A stretch of DNA of 64,000 bases from Verticillium longisporum (GCA_019188255.1 JAETXT010000008.1:2976001-3040000), one strand, 5' to 3'; shown: positions 33,101-44,106, counted from the first letter of the stretch. The notes: a model not told the origin generated them from the sequence alone. Translations and numbers: made by a program.

Positions 33101-34053
33101 CCGAGACTGCGTCCACGATGGAGAATCCCGTCGAAGAGTACGCTGGAGACATTGGCAGTGGATTAGAAAAGTCTGGCAAAGCCCTTGCCAAAGCACCGGT
33201 TGACCTCTCGATGGCCATTGCGCAGGGTTTCCACAACGCCCCGCGCCTCTACGGTGACGATACCGTCCGACGGCCAACGCGCGTCACAGGCATGCGCTCA
33301 GGCTTAAAAGCAGCTGGCTCAGAATTCGTCTACGGAATCTGGGACGGCACCACCGGTGTCGTGCTGCTTCCTGTACGCGGGGCGAAGAAGGACGGCGTCG
33401 TCGGCTTTGTTAAAGGAACTGGCATGGGTGTCGGTGGCCTGGTACTCAAGTATCTCTCTGCCATCGCCGGTCCGGTCGGGTACACCCTCAAAGGCGTTGT
33501 CAAGCAAGCGGGTCGCGACAAACAGCCTGACAGGGTCATACGCCGCGCTCGGATCATCCAGGGCCAGCGAGAGGCTCAAAAGCTCGGCGCCGACAAGAAG
33601 GAGCTCGAGAACGAAGTCCTTCAAGGCTGGCGCATTATGCGTGAACTGTGGGAGGCGTTAGAACAGGTCGAGAAGCATCGCGGCGGTGTTCGTGGGTGGG
33701 CCGGCGCGAAGAAGAAGCGCGGCCTGAACGCGGCGTTCCAAAGCGTCGACACGGCGGAGCGGGCACTCGCTGCCGTGAGACGCGGCGACGACGTCAGCAC
33801 CGTCGTCGGCACGGAGCGCAAGCTTCGCAAGGACGAGGATAAGCCAAAGCAGGGCGTCGATGCTGCTGCATGGGCCAGTTCAGAAAGACGAAGCGTCGAT
33901 ACGCGAAAGAGCATCGGTAGTCGGCGATCTGTCGACGACAAGGACGGCCGGTTGGAGAAGCGAGTCGTAGGAAAGACGACGAATGACATCCCCGAGGAGG
34001 CTAACGACGTGCCGGCGATGCCGCAGGTTGAGCGTGCGGCAACGTCGGTTTAG
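30187..34053 (+). CDS. Large UDP-glucose:sterol-type glucosyltransferase, 1288 aa
   Basis: One uninterrupted exon. Residues 1-290 are disordered and charged. Residues about 300-440 are the GT28-like N-terminal Rossmann half, opening with NIVIMVIGSRGDAQPFLKIG, the hallmark of the sterol 3-beta-glucosyltransferase/Atg26 group. Residues about 575-740 are the UDP-sugar half, with IYIGFGSIVVDDP and the donor-site block CVIHGGAGTTAMALKCGKPT followed by PFFGDQHFWG. These enzymes move glucose from UDP-glucose to membrane sterols or related lipids. Unlike yeast Atg26 I see no GRAM or PH domain in front. Residues about 985-1100 form a Gly-rich amphipathic region (GTTGVVLLPVRGAKKDGVVG and GVGGLVLKYLSAIAGP) resembling the C-terminal lipid-contact region of VPS13-type proteins. 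The remainder is basic and helical. It probably works at a membrane surface. The enzyme class is confident; sterol as acceptor is inferred. Confidence 0.88.
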   Translation: MPWAPPIADTKGSSPGPQEKNKVQNGSGHDQEDEFLRVEKIIQNGHPHNVFKDEADRIIYPGVFPEAVQSPISASSPRPNSDTLSLNPETASPNNQAKPTTSEPSAATAVKVSTQADPSAAPVRPSVDKKWRTDLPRRTGTGAARAFSSRRAPRRAGTSYIPKAKMSNGQQWNHADDSDSSNSSSSSSEDEDETPGDAQPHLEHAQARRDQRRREIDQYRRFHVGNDNYKTKGKVKKDGRLRISVKETANTGYLAKALGHAAKKIVDPKDKTESEEEAVDRHSTAPPSSASTITETLGRRPNLNIVIMVIGSRGDAQPFLKIGKVLKEHGHRVRIATHPAFREFVEKDSGLEFFSVGGDPSELMAFMVKNPGMIPTLEAVKAGDIGKRRAAMAEMFEGFWRACINATDDEKDIHNLKMMGAKDPFVADAIIANPPSFAHVHCAEALGIPLHLMFTFPYTPTQAFPHPLASIKRSNVDPGYTNFISYPLVEMMVWQGLGDLVNDFRTKTLNLDPVSTLWAPGASYRLHVPFTYLWSPGLVPKPKDWGDEIDVSGFVFLDLASTFTPPSDLEEFLAGGDTPIYIGFGSIVVDDPDKFTQMIFEAVKLAGVRVLLSKGWGGLGGDDVPENVYMLENTPHDWLFPRVQACVIHGGAGTTAMALKCGKPTMVVPFFGDQHFWGSMLGSSGAGPDPVPYKSLSAEKLAEGIKYCLTDEARAKVGEIARDIELEGDGAANAVRSFHHHLNLSGVDSMRCSILPERVAVWKLKNSDVKLSALAADMVVESGQVSWRKLRLIRHMEWNDFEGPGEPVTGMASSIVTSVGNLFGGVGSVPYRIAKTSHKRSEKKKKREKLRAMRETRRNRKAAAADEKLQNHATAKVEGPKGTEVTDFETEEKTPPNAAQPESPAIATEGDKSERTETEAKVDRELEEQKPNGITDQNAHPHETNGQTPEAKETPKRPSAQGRDTTNTMSSAETASTMENPVEEYAGDIGSGLEKSGKALAKAPVDLSMAIAQGFHNAPRLYGDDTVRRPTRVTGMRSGLKAAGSEFVYGIWDGTTGVVLLPVRGAKKDGVVGFVKGTGMGVGGLVLKYLSAIAGPVGYTLKGVVKQAGRDKQPDRVIRRARIIQGQREAQKLGADKKELENEVLQGWRIMRELWEALEQVEKHRGGVRGWAGAKKKRGLNAAFQSVDTAERALAAVRRGDDVSTVVGTERKLRKDEDKPKQGVDAAAWASSERRSVDTRKSIGSRRSVDDKDGRLEKRVVGKTTNDIPEEANDVPAMPQVERAATSV

Positions 34054-34695
34054 AAAGGCTCTTCTCCTCGGCTCTCGGCATGTTGAATACGGTTGGAAAC
34101 TTTACTTTTTCTTTGCGTAATGGTGGTCAGTTAGTTGGAGAAACAGCGCGCGCGCGTGCGTCTATTTCCAGGCCCCCTTTTTATGGCCATCAGACGCGAC
34201 ATCGTACTATTATATACCCCCGGTCTCATAATGCAACGACCATTCCTTTAGCGAGAGCTGCGGCCTGGACAGGCAGAGTACAACTCGCGTAAACCAAGCG
34301 CCGCTTCGCCGTGTTCCGTTGTATCAGTTCGGCATCAAGGCATCGATCTGATCCAGTAAGGAGGTAGAGCAGCTTGGGGAGCAGCTTATGGACCTCCCCC
34401 AGGAAGATTGACGAGCTGCAAACGAGTCGTCCGCCATGCGCTCAACCCAGCCCTTTTTGTGTCTCTTTTCTCAAAACATGTTGGCAGCGTCTCGAGAAAT
34501 GCATTCTATATTCAAATAAAGGGTATCGATTTGCTGTACTCCATCATCCCAAGAAAACCACAACATGGACATTCAGAATCCCAAACTCCACCGTACCTCG
34601 CGTCGTCATCTTTCATTTACGTCTTCGTCTTCTAGCCGATCAGATCGTCTTGTCATTATCCGCTGCGTGTTCACTGTCGAGCAAAAAGGCTGGCA
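34054..34695. other. Convergent 3' region
   Basis: The spacer lies between two converging genes and holds the probable 3' untranslated regions of both. It includes a CG/GC alternation near 34146-34156 and tattatatac near 34206. No gene is seen. Confidence 0.6.
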
Positions 34696-37600
34696 TCACT
34701 GCCCCGCTCTCTTCTCGCTGATCCCGAAAGTCTCGAGCGCCTCCGCACACCCCGTCACCTCCTGGATGGGTTCCTCGGCTGTGGCCCACTCTGGCGGGGT
34801 CGGCAACCCTGACGAGCCTCCCCCGGGGGTGTCCGATGCTGGACTCTCGAGGACCTCGTCCCTCGTGACGTGATGTGGCGCTGTGCCTATGGTGTACTCT
34901 TCTCCGGGCATGGCATCCAGAGGTGGCGTTGGCGGCCCGACGCCCGCCGCAGCAGACTTCCTCTCTCGCTTGATGGTGGCTAGGCCGCCGAACAATGCGA
35001 CAAGGTCCTCCGCAAAAGTGTCAGAATCGTGTCCAGACATTGTGCGTCCGGTCTGCTCAAGAGTGACTTGTGAGCGGTTGCGTTCGACAATGGACTCGAT
35101 TTGTTTCATCTTTACAGTCCACTGGCCGCGGAGTTCCTGGACGAGAGCTTTGCTGGCATCCTCGGCAAGCGTGTCGGCTGCGCGGGCGGCAGCGGCTGCC
35201 TTGGAAGACCGGCGGCGGTGGTGCTCGGGTTGGTGCGAGGGCAGGATAACCTTTTGCATTGAGCTGTTGATGGTGCGGTTGAGCTCGGCCTCAGAAAAGG
35301 GACGGAACTCTTGGATCGACTTGTTCTCCTCCAGACTGCGAGCCATGTGTGTCAAGTTTGAGAGGTTGAAACCGTTGTCCTGGACATCGAGGGTCATCAA
35401 CGTGACGTTGCGGGCGATTGCGGATGCAAGGTCGCCGATGTTCACATTAAGCTTCTGATTGCGGATGCGGAGGTGGTGAATGGTTGTATTCTGCGCCAAG
35501 CCAGCAAGGGAGCGAGAGAAGCCGAGGCCAAGCTGGCCTTCGTCGAGTTTGGCAGAAAAGCCGGACAAGTCAAGAAAGCAGACGGACGTGTTGGTTGCAA
35601 AGAAGTCGGACACGGCGGCGCAGGCCTCCTCGCTGACCTGCCCGGCTGTCGAGGTACCGACAAGGCTGAGGAGGTTGATCGTGTTGTTGACGGCTAGGGC
35701 ACGGATGAGCTTGATGAAGTTGGTCTCCTCACGATACTCCACCATGTCGACGAATAGCATCCGAGGACCAAAGTTGCAGCCGATAGCATTGGCAAGGTCG
35801 TCGCCACCGTCTTCCAGGTGGTTGCCACTGATGGCGCAAGTAAGTTCGCGGCCTTGACCCATGCTCCTAAAAAGCGTGGCCGCCATAGAGCCACTCAGCC
35901 CGCAGTTATTGAGATCAAGCCTCCTCAGCCAATTTGACTCTGGCATCCCCAGATATGCAGCAAGGATCATCGTGGTCTCGTCGCTCAGCTATCGGTTTGT
36001 CAGAATAGAACTTCGCTAATGCAGATACAGAACAAACCTTGATGTCCGAAAGGTCAAGTTCCTCAAGCTGCCAGCGCATTATGGTTTCATCGTAGAACAA
36101 AAAGTCCGTAAACTGACTCATGCAATTGCCGGCGATGCTCAGCTTGCGGAGGCGAACGAAGTGGCACAGGCTGTTCCGGATGAGGACGTGGTCGACGTTC
36201 CCAAAATTGTGTGATGTGTCCAGGACTTCCATCTTGTAGCTTTGTTCCGGGAGCGCGTCCCATATCTCTTCAAGACTGCGTTCGTCAAGGCTGCATCGGG
36301 AGATATCGAGGTGTCTGAAAGTGTCGGGCATGTTGAGGACTGTCACTATAATGTGCGTCAGATAATACCTTTCACTTGAATCCCTGGTGCAAAGAACTTG
36401 GTGCAAAGAACTTGGTGCAAAGAACATACCCAGCTCGTCTACTTCGCCCTGGGTTAGGGGGTTGCCACTAAGGATGAGGGTATCGAGGGTGATATTCTGG
36501 GTTCTGAGTAGTAACAGAATTGGTCGCGCCACTTCGGGCAGCTCGTTCGGACCGGACGACGGCAGAGATCGAGCTCGGGGGCTCGCCGAGGCAATGCGTC
36601 GCGGGGCGAGAACATTCGTCAGATCGATGCTCCTGATGGAACCGGAGGTGAACGCAACAGCGTGAAGCTCCTGGAAGAGCATCGGTGAGCTTCGCAGGAT
36701 CTCTCGATGAACACTATCGATTACGTAGCCTAGAGGGGCGTCAGATTGACAACGGAGGCGAGATTTCTTGGGCACTTACCATTGCGAGAAACATCAGCGA
36801 TGGAGTCATCGTAGTGGACCAGGTCGTATCGTCCACACATGGGACTAAAGTCTACGTCTCTGAACGACAGCGACCTGAAGTAATCGTTGTACCGGAGCGC
36901 TCTGAATACGGCTAGGAGCTGGAAGGCCGAGTATCCCTCCGGAGAGCGTGAGGGAAGCAGGCGGAACTCAGGGCTGTTTTCTCGCCTTTCACATTTCCAG
37001 TTTGCTGTCCAATCCGGAACTTGGCATCCGTAAGTCGCGCAGTAGGCCTCGAGCGTCCTCTTCAGGCCGCCGAAATCCTGGCCAGCGGGTAGATGAAGCT
37101 GCGCCGTCAGGCCCTTGATCTCAAAGATGTCATTCTGTAAGTGTTGAGGCCAGGCTGGTTTGACTGCTCGATCGGCCTTCATGAAGGTCATGACAATCTC
37201 CCGGTACCAGCGACTGGCGAGCTCCAAGCGCTTTTCCGGTTCGCAAGGCATCCTTGACCTGTCAGTACTGTGGGTGCCGTGGTGCAGTGTTCCGTTCACT
37301 TACCTAAACCCCAACACGAAGCGTTCCTCGTGGGGAACCATGGTTGCCTTGAGACGCACGAGTGATGTGATGCCAAACACCACCGTGTTGATCTCCAGGT
37401 CTTGCGGGGCTTTGTATGCTGAAGTTTTGGAAACGCGAACCAGGTAGCACTTGTTCAGACCTAGCAAGAGATAGTACGAGGACGCATCACGCAGCTTCTT
37501 CGCAGCGTCAGAGTCACCAGCCTTGGCTCGAGGTTGGAAGGTCCTCTGGACCACAGGAAATATATCCAGAGGATAGCCCTGGCACATGGGCTCTTCGGCC

Positions 37601-38463
37601 GCTACGAGGTTGTATATCCTTGCCTCGACATTGGCCGCCACGATGCCGCCGGGCACCGAGGACCTGCCCACGAATTCCCTGATGGCCTGGCGTATTTCAG
37701 CCATCCATTCGTTCCTTTCTTGGGGCATTCCGAAAAACAGTTTGTTGTTCGCCCAGGAGACCGCGGGTGGTGCTTCCGACCACCAAACATCGAGGCCAAA
37801 ATGAGGACTCGAGCCTTCCTCGTTGAAAATGTTGATGATGCGACGCAAGGGAATCTGAAGGCTTGGCTCGGCGGACGCTGTGTCTTGTCCGAGAGAAGAT
37901 GTCGTCGACGCCCTGCTCAACCTGTTCGTCTGGCCTCCAATGTCAACGAATGTTGCTCTCGCAGCGTCTATGCTGTTGAACTTGAGCAGGCACGTCTCCG
38001 TCAACACGACATACTCGGCGCGCGACTTCCAGAGCTTGGCATCGGTTTTGAGGGGGCCATGCCTGATAACCTTCATTGTTGCCAGTTTGCCAGACGTTTC
38101 CGATGTATGGGAGCTCGTAGTTGAGTCTTTGGAGGGTCGGCGACTGATGCGATGGAAGATGGAGGAGCTGCGAGTGGGGGTCTTCGTGAGAACTCGACGC
38201 GGGGGTGTCTGTGACCCCGAGGGAGCCTCCTCCGCCGTCAATTCGAGGGACGACAAGCTGCTGAAGCTCTTGAAGGTCTTTGACAGGAAGCTGCCGCGCT
38301 TCTTCGCCGCGAAAGCAGGCGGGGCGGAGCCCGAATAATCGGAGTTGCTACGGACGTGGCCATGGTGGCCATGGTGGCCATGGTGGCTATGGTGGCTATG
38401 GTGGTCGTGGCTGCCAGTGTGCAGAGCGGGGAGGTTTGGTCGGCTGGCGACGACGGACTCCAT
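34696..38463 (-). CDS. PH-domain / leucine-rich-repeat protein, CARMIL-like, 1179 aa
   Basis: Five exons: 38463-37304, 37258-36780, 36729-36430, 36345-36038 and 35988-34696. All junctions are in phase with GT-AG introns of 45-84 nt. Residues 20-40 are His-rich (repeated HHGHHGH). A Ser-rich linker follows. Residues about 130-275 form a pleckstrin-homology-like domain (MKVIRHGPLKTDAKLWKSRAEYVVLT ... ERNEWMAEIRQAI, here quoted only in part). A central helical region leads to irregular leucine-rich repeats at about 570-900 (LDTLILSGNPL, LEELDLSDI, LRRLDLNNCGLSG, LMTLDVQDNGFNLSN). The C-terminus is coiled and Pro-rich. PH plus a long LRR array matches CARMIL-type regulators of actin capping, but the capping-protein motif was not identified, so this is a resemblance. 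It acts probably at the cell cortex. The third intron contains a triplicated 14-mer. Confidence 0.78.
36386..36427. repeat. Triplicated 14-mer inside an intron
   Basis: Three consecutive copies of ggtgcaaagaactt (the last one ends in at), inside the third intron of the PH/LRR gene. They explain most of why this intron is 84 nt while the gene's other introns are 45-50 nt. Confidence 0.95.
38360..38408. repeat. 9-nt repeat encoding the His-rich N-terminus
   Basis: About five copies of catggtggc and close variants on the plus strand, read as His/Gly codons on the minus strand. They encode the HHGHHGH stretch of the PH/LRR protein. Confidence 0.9.
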
Positions 38464-40939
38464 GTTGACGATCCCAGATGGGCTGGAAACGGCGTGTGAA
38501 GATTGGAGGTGAATTGATACTGCTGCCTCAGCAGATGGTGATCTCGGCCTGGTCAGGCCCAGATGGCCGATGAGCTCGAGGGAAAAGGCTCAGGCCATGA
38601 ATCATCGCTCCATGACAATAGAGCAACAGGCAAGGGGTGTGGGCCGTCAGCGCTTAATAGAAGTTGAGTGGCATAGAAAGGGGGGCGGCTGATGTTGATG
38701 CACGATGTAAGGTTCACGGTAAGGCGGAAGATGGTGCGGTCTGGGTACTGGAGGATTGAGCACAAAGATGAAGGAAAGGTCACATCCAAGACGTCGATGG
38801 CGTGGGAGCTTGGAAGTCTATCTAGGGTCTAGCAGAAATGTCTCGAGGAAGCTTGGAAAGTCCGCCAGTGACACCAAGACCAGACAGGATCAGGACTAGG
38901 ACTAGGACCAGGACCGGGAAGGACGAGGAGGAGACGGAGACGACAAGCAAGACGCTAACAGTCAGTACTAGGACCAGGGGTGGCGGACGGGCATTCCGGG
39001 ATCGAAAGATGGTACATGTACGGGCTTGAAGGGCTTGGATGGGAATTGGGGGAGAAAGCTGGCAGCCTGGTCTGATGCAGAGATGATGCTATGGATTGGC
39101 ATCCTGTTTTCGACCCCGTCTGCATGCAGCCAATGGAACACGGCGCGGCGGGGGTTCCCTGGCTGAGACCAGCGCGCGCCGTACCAAGTAGTGAGTGCAG
39201 TTGCCAATGAGACAAGACTGAGCCGTTCCTTGGCTCTAGCGAGGGGTCGTCTTTGGGCTTCCTCTTGGGCTTTCGGGTGGTGTTTGGCCTGTCAGCCAGC
39301 TGTCTGCCGGGTCTGGCTTGTTGCTGAACTTGGGGAGCACAGGCCGATGATGCGATCGATCACATCCACCGATGATGTCGAAGGGAGGTGGGAGGGGCAG
39401 CTGGCGGCGCTTGGTATGGTCTGTCGACCGTTGCTGGGTTGTTGATTGTAGCCCTGCCCGCTCGGAATGTTGGTGTCGTATGTACAGGCACTTGCCCTCA
39501 TCAGTTAGGAGGGACCCTTGGCAGCGCCCGCCCTCTGGGCTGTGTTTCCAGTCGATGCTATTCTCAAGCGGAGATTTTGTAAAGCTTTACTGATGACGAG
39601 TCCTCGGGACTTGTGCTGAAGGGCAAATCGGGAGACAAGTCAGCTGCGATACGGATACGAAACGGCACGGACAGGCCACGCCCTGGTTGCTTTTTTGCTG
39701 GTCGCTCGTGTTTGGCCCCGTCTTGTCACCCTGATATGGTCCACGTGCGAACACCATCTCGGTGCCGGTGCCGGTGCCAGTACTCCCAGGAGGGAGATAC
39801 CCCATCGTTTAGAGGACCCTTGGATTGGGGTTGAGAACGAGTCGCCGGGACTAGAATAGATGTTCTCTCCGCTCACGTCCGCGGCGCTTTCAGGGCCGCG
39901 TGAATTCCCGTCCACGAAAGCAGAGGTTATTTTTGTCGGCCGGGCGACAGGATGAGACCAGCGAAGCGACAAACACTCAGGAACAGGTAACGGATTAGCA
40001 ATCGAGGGGGTAGGAATGCAGCATGCAGCGGTTTGCGCTTGGTCGGCGGGGAGATTTTCGGGGGCTTTCCAGGCGAAGCAAGTCGCCAGAGTGGTGGTGA
40101 TCCAAGTGATCTTCCGCAGGGGTCGGTCGAGTGGGCGCACCCCCTCACGCCCAATGGCGCTGCCAAGGGTGCGACAAGCCACTGCCGCATGCGCTGGTGC
40201 TGATGGTGTTGGTGTTGCCGACCGCCTGGTTTGCCTGTCTGTCTATCCTGATCTGATTGATGCCTTGGTACCGAGATTGGTCGAGCGAGTCCGCGAGATG
40301 TAGGTACCTTAGCGAAGGGTGGGTGAAAAAGAGGTGAGTGTGTGTGAGGCTTGGATTTGCTCGCCCCTTTGGCTACGAAACTCAATTCAGCAGCAAATTG
40401 CCCGGCTGGCAAACCACTCGAAGCAGGGGCGGTCAGGCATGCTAGGCAGGTGCAACCTCGTTGCGTCTTTCACTGCTGATTCTGACTTGATCCTGACTTG
40501 GGTGAGTGTGAGCAGGAACCCCCGGATTGATCACGTGCCCTGACATTTCATCTTCCGGCCCATGTACGGCAGGTCGCAGGGCTTTCTTGTTCAATTGTAT
40601 TAGAAATTGACATTTTACCATCTAAGGTACCACCTTAGGGACATCATACATTCCTGCCCCTGGTGTTCTAATGATGCGGTATCACCCTGACCCAGGTCCT
40701 GTCACGGCCACAATACGGTTGTGACTTCTGTGAAGGGAGAGAAGCGGCACAAAGTACAACATGTTTGCTTGTTTAGAGTCTCTCTATAATTCTGCCAACA
40801 CACCCTCGTTTTGCTGCATTCTCCCTTCTCCGGTCGGATATCAACAAGCCCGGACGCTCGCAATCGATCTCCATGCTCCTGATCAACGCCCTCGCAGCAT
40901 ATATTATCAACCCCGACAAGTCAGCAAGGTATAGCTTGC
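38464..40939. other. 2.5 kb intergenic region, no gene seen
   Basis: Promoter side of the PH/LRR gene and 3' side of the MFS gene, both on the minus strand. It holds an AGGACT/AGGACC-type short repeat near 38888-38915, and two copies of the GGTACC-type motif at 40301-40311 and 40622-40638. The second is a perfect 7-bp inverted repeat around ACC. No frame is convincing as protein. Confidence 0.6.
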
Positions 40940-42312
40940 CTACCGTACACGAACAGGCCAGCCTGCGATGCCCAGAGAAGATAGCAGCATCATGGATCCA
41001 AGGTACAGAATGAGCGGCTCAAACTTGTTCAGTCCATACCCGGCTTCGACAGGCCCACTCATCAGCGGCGCGCTGATCGGGCCCGTCAGGATATTGCCAA
41101 TGCCCTTTCCAAAAGCCATCATGCTGTAGACAGGTCCTGGGTCATCCGACATGATCGATCCAAACTTGGGCCACAGGATGACGAAGCTGCCTGCAAACCA
41201 GCCATACACCAAGGCGAAGGCAAGCAGCGTTCCAAGGTTGGCGGCAAAGCCCCAGATGAGGAAGCTCGCCAGCGCCGAGACGAAGGTGGATACGAAAACA
41301 AGACCGAGGACATTGTGGACTCGGTCCGAGAGGTAGCCCATGGCGACCTGTCCAAATGTGGTTGCGATATTATGGGCCGACAGGATCAGCGCACCCATTG
41401 TTCCTGAGAGTCCGATGCTCGAAGCGTAGGTCGGCAAGTACAAGCCTGGGATATAGTAACCCAGGCCCTGGACGACGTTGGAGAAGGCAAAGACGTAGAA
41501 CAATGGCTGCTTGAAGAAGCTGACATCAATCCCACGTAGAGCACCGTGATGCGAGACTGGCAGGCGCCCCTTGAGCACTGGGAGGACTGGGAGCACGGCG
41601 ATGAACAGTCCCACGGCCACGGCCCGCAACGTGGTTTGGTAGCCGTATTTGGCCAGAAGGACTTGGAGGAGGAACGGGAAGCCGACGCCGCTGAAGCCAC
41701 CACCAGCGAACATGACACCGTAGGCCAGGCCTCTCCTTGTGATGAACCATTCGTTGAGCATGCGCAAGACGGGGAAGTAGAGAAGAGTAAAGCCCAGTCC
41801 GTACAACACGCCCTGGGTGGCGATGAGACCCGACACGGAGGTAGCGAAGGAGGCGCCAACGAGCGATGCAATGCAACAGAGAAAGCCACAAATGATCATG
41901 TGTCTCTGCCACTGCTGGAAGCGCTTGACGAGAGGTGTCACGATGGGTGCCCCCAAAAGTATATGCTAGTCGCCAAGGTACCGACGACGGCGATCTTGTC
42001 ATGCTCATCCTCGAAGTTTGGGTGTTTGGCATAATACTCCTGGAACACACCATATGAGAGTGGGAAGCCTGCGGACAAGGAGATGGATTAGCCAAACAGA
42101 AAGACATGAGAGAAGGCCGCTGTAGCAAATCGAGCCAGGGGGAACGCACCCCAGAGCAAAGCCTCAATCACGAAGGCTCCGAAGAGGAATTTCAAGGCCG
42201 GCGCTCCCCTGTCGGAAGACGGGAGAGTCGGAACGAGAGATTCGGCTTCCTCAACATCGGCTCCAGCCGAGGCCTCCCTCGGGCTGTGGAAGGTTTGAAG
42301 TTCTGTCGCCAT
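40940..42312 (-). CDS. Monocarboxylate-type MFS transporter (one frameshift)
   Basis: Two exons, 42312-42150 and 42068-40940; the 81-nt intron has a GTGCGT donor and GCAG acceptor. About 430 aa after one correction. Residues 1-40 are an acidic cytosolic tail. Twelve membrane helices follow, starting in the block containing FLFGAFVIEALLWGFP. FPLSYGVFQEYY and GGGFSGVGFP are typical of fungal members of the monocarboxylate porter (MCT/Mch-like) family, plasma-membrane proteins that may move monocarboxylates, although many have no known substrate. The loop NEWFITRRGLAYGVMFAGGG is the characteristic segment between helices 4 and 5. At 41955-41958 (AAAA on the plus strand) one base is missing: SIYF and LGAPIVTPLVKRFQ are in different frames and only join if the run is five long. 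It lies 387 bases downstream of the GT69 gene in the same orientation. Family assignment is firm; substrate unknown. Confidence 0.83.
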
Positions 42313-42699
42313 TGGGTGGGTAGTTCCTGCGCACACACTAGACCAGGCGCAACGACCTTGGGCTGACTGAAAGCACAATAGATGCCGGTTCTTGCGAGAA
42401 AATCAAATTGCCCAGGTGAGGCAGAGGAGACTTCTACGAAGCCTCTTTATATCGCTGACCCCTCCGACCCCTCAATCGTGTGTTTGCATAGGGCGTGGAA
42501 AGGTATGATTCATCCCCCTCCGGTCCTAGCGCCGGCCCCCCTTTCCGGTCCTTGGACCGGGCCGGTCTCGGTCGCGTGGAGTCATGGCTCGCCATCGGAG
42601 ATCATGTTCACCACGCGGCATATGGTGCGCGCGATTTGGTTTCTTGTCGCACGACTTGGCATTGCATCCATCGATTTTTAAACATGATGCATCCGTCTA
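42313..42699. other. Short spacer between two minus-strand genes
   Basis: Holds the MFS promoter and the GT69 3' end. GC-rich runs such as cggtccttggaccggg (about 42545-42560) form a small inverted repeat. Nothing else is visible. Confidence 0.5.
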
Positions 42700-44106
42700 T
42701 CACTTCAATGTCTCGTTCCACGGCCGCCAAAACTGGTTCTGCCAACCCTCCATGCACTTCACCTTCTCTGGTGGCCCGGCCCACTCAATCTTGGCGTCCT
42801 CTTCCGTCTGTTGTCTGACGAGATCGGACGTGAAGCCCTTCAGCTTCTTCAGCTTCTCGGCCTTTTCGTCTGAATACTCCAGATTGACGGCTGGCACCAC
42901 GGCGATCTTGCCAAAGCCCCTGTGCCAGAGGTCCTTGCAGAACATTTGCGGCTCGCCCTGAGCACATTCCCCTTGTGAACGTTGCGGAACCGCAGGCCGT
43001 CGAGGAGAGGCGCAGCTGTGAAGGCCGTGGCGCCGTTCCAGCAGACAAACGCCTGGAAAGGAACCTTGGAATCCAGGCGTGCCTTGGTCTGCGGGTGGTT
43101 CCAGAACAGGTTCCACGCGAAGTCCCAACTCCCGTTGGGGGGGATGTCAAAGAAAGAGTCCCCATTGATGCCGCGTGCGACCCAGACGTCGTAGAATGTG
43201 GGATCGCGGCCGACATATGTCCAGTCCATGGCGCAAGTCATGTCGGCGCCGAGTCGTCGTCGTTGAAGCGCCAGTTCGAGGAGGTCCTCAGCGCAGGCGG
43301 CCACGTCGTTGATGAATAGAACCGTCGTGTTGGCCGAGGTGCGATAGGTATGGTTCAGCAGAGGCTCCAGCCCCAGATTCCGCAGTTTGGCGAGCTTCAG
43401 GATCCTTGAGCCTGTCCCTGGATTGATGTCCGAAGACTGATAGTGGTAAGAGAAGCCGTCTTGCCGCAGGAAAGGTGCCAATGCCGCTAACACGTCTGCC
43501 GTTCCGTCAGGAGAATGCCCTTCGACGATCGACAGGGCGCATCGGTCTGGTCCGAGGAAGCGCATTGCCTCGACGATGCTACCCAGAAGTCGCGGCAGGA
43601 GATCGCGGCAGTTGCGCAGGTCTAAAGCGAAGTAGTAATCGATGTGGTTGTCATTTGCTTCGCTCTCGTTTCTCAAGACATTGTACCGCGTGCTATTCAC
43701 CCGGGGACACCCCAGGCGCGGCAGAGCCGTCGACTCGGGGTCGAGAATGGAGTCTACGTAGGGTCGGATCTTCTCTGCTGCAAGAATCGTTCCTGTGGCA
43801 CTGTCAGATTGCATCTTCTCAAACAAATGATTAGCAAGGCCAAGTCCACGAACCATTTTTTACTCGGGCCGGTGGCAGCGCCGTGCTGCTCGGTACTGGG
43901 AGAGACGTGAATGTGTCATCACTGTCCGGTACACCTGATGGCGTGATGCTTTCAGGTGAACTTTCCGGCTGCCAGTGACTGAGAAACGGAACATGGAGGC
44001 CAGAGATGAGCGTAAGGTGATCACTGCCGAGGTAGAGGCTTGCTGCCAACAACAGAAAGATCACCACCGGCACGATCAAGAGCAGGAACCGGCGGTCGCG
44101 GTGCAT
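42700..44106 (-). CDS. CAP59/Cmt1-type alpha-1,3-mannosyltransferase, GT69 (one frameshift)
   Basis: Two exons, 44106-43864 and 43814-42700, about 452 aa after one correction. The 49-nt intron has a GTAAAA donor, a TTGCTAAT branch site and an AAG acceptor. Residues 6-27 are a single membrane anchor (RFLLLIVPVVIFLLLAASLY), giving a type II Golgi topology. A Ser/Pro stem follows. The GT69 domain starts near YYFALDLRNCRDLLPRLL and includes the nucleotide-site region LSIVEGHSPDGTADVL and VLFINDVAACAEDLLELAL. The family transfers mannose in alpha-1,3 linkage in cell-wall or capsule glycans, as in Cryptococcus Cmt1/Cap59. At 42969-42972 (CCCC on the plus strand) one base is missing: FRNVHKG in one frame continues as ECAQGEPQMFCKDLW in the next, the conserved acidic/Cys block of the family. 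It is secure as a GT69 gene; the acceptor glycan is unknown. Confidence 0.85.
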
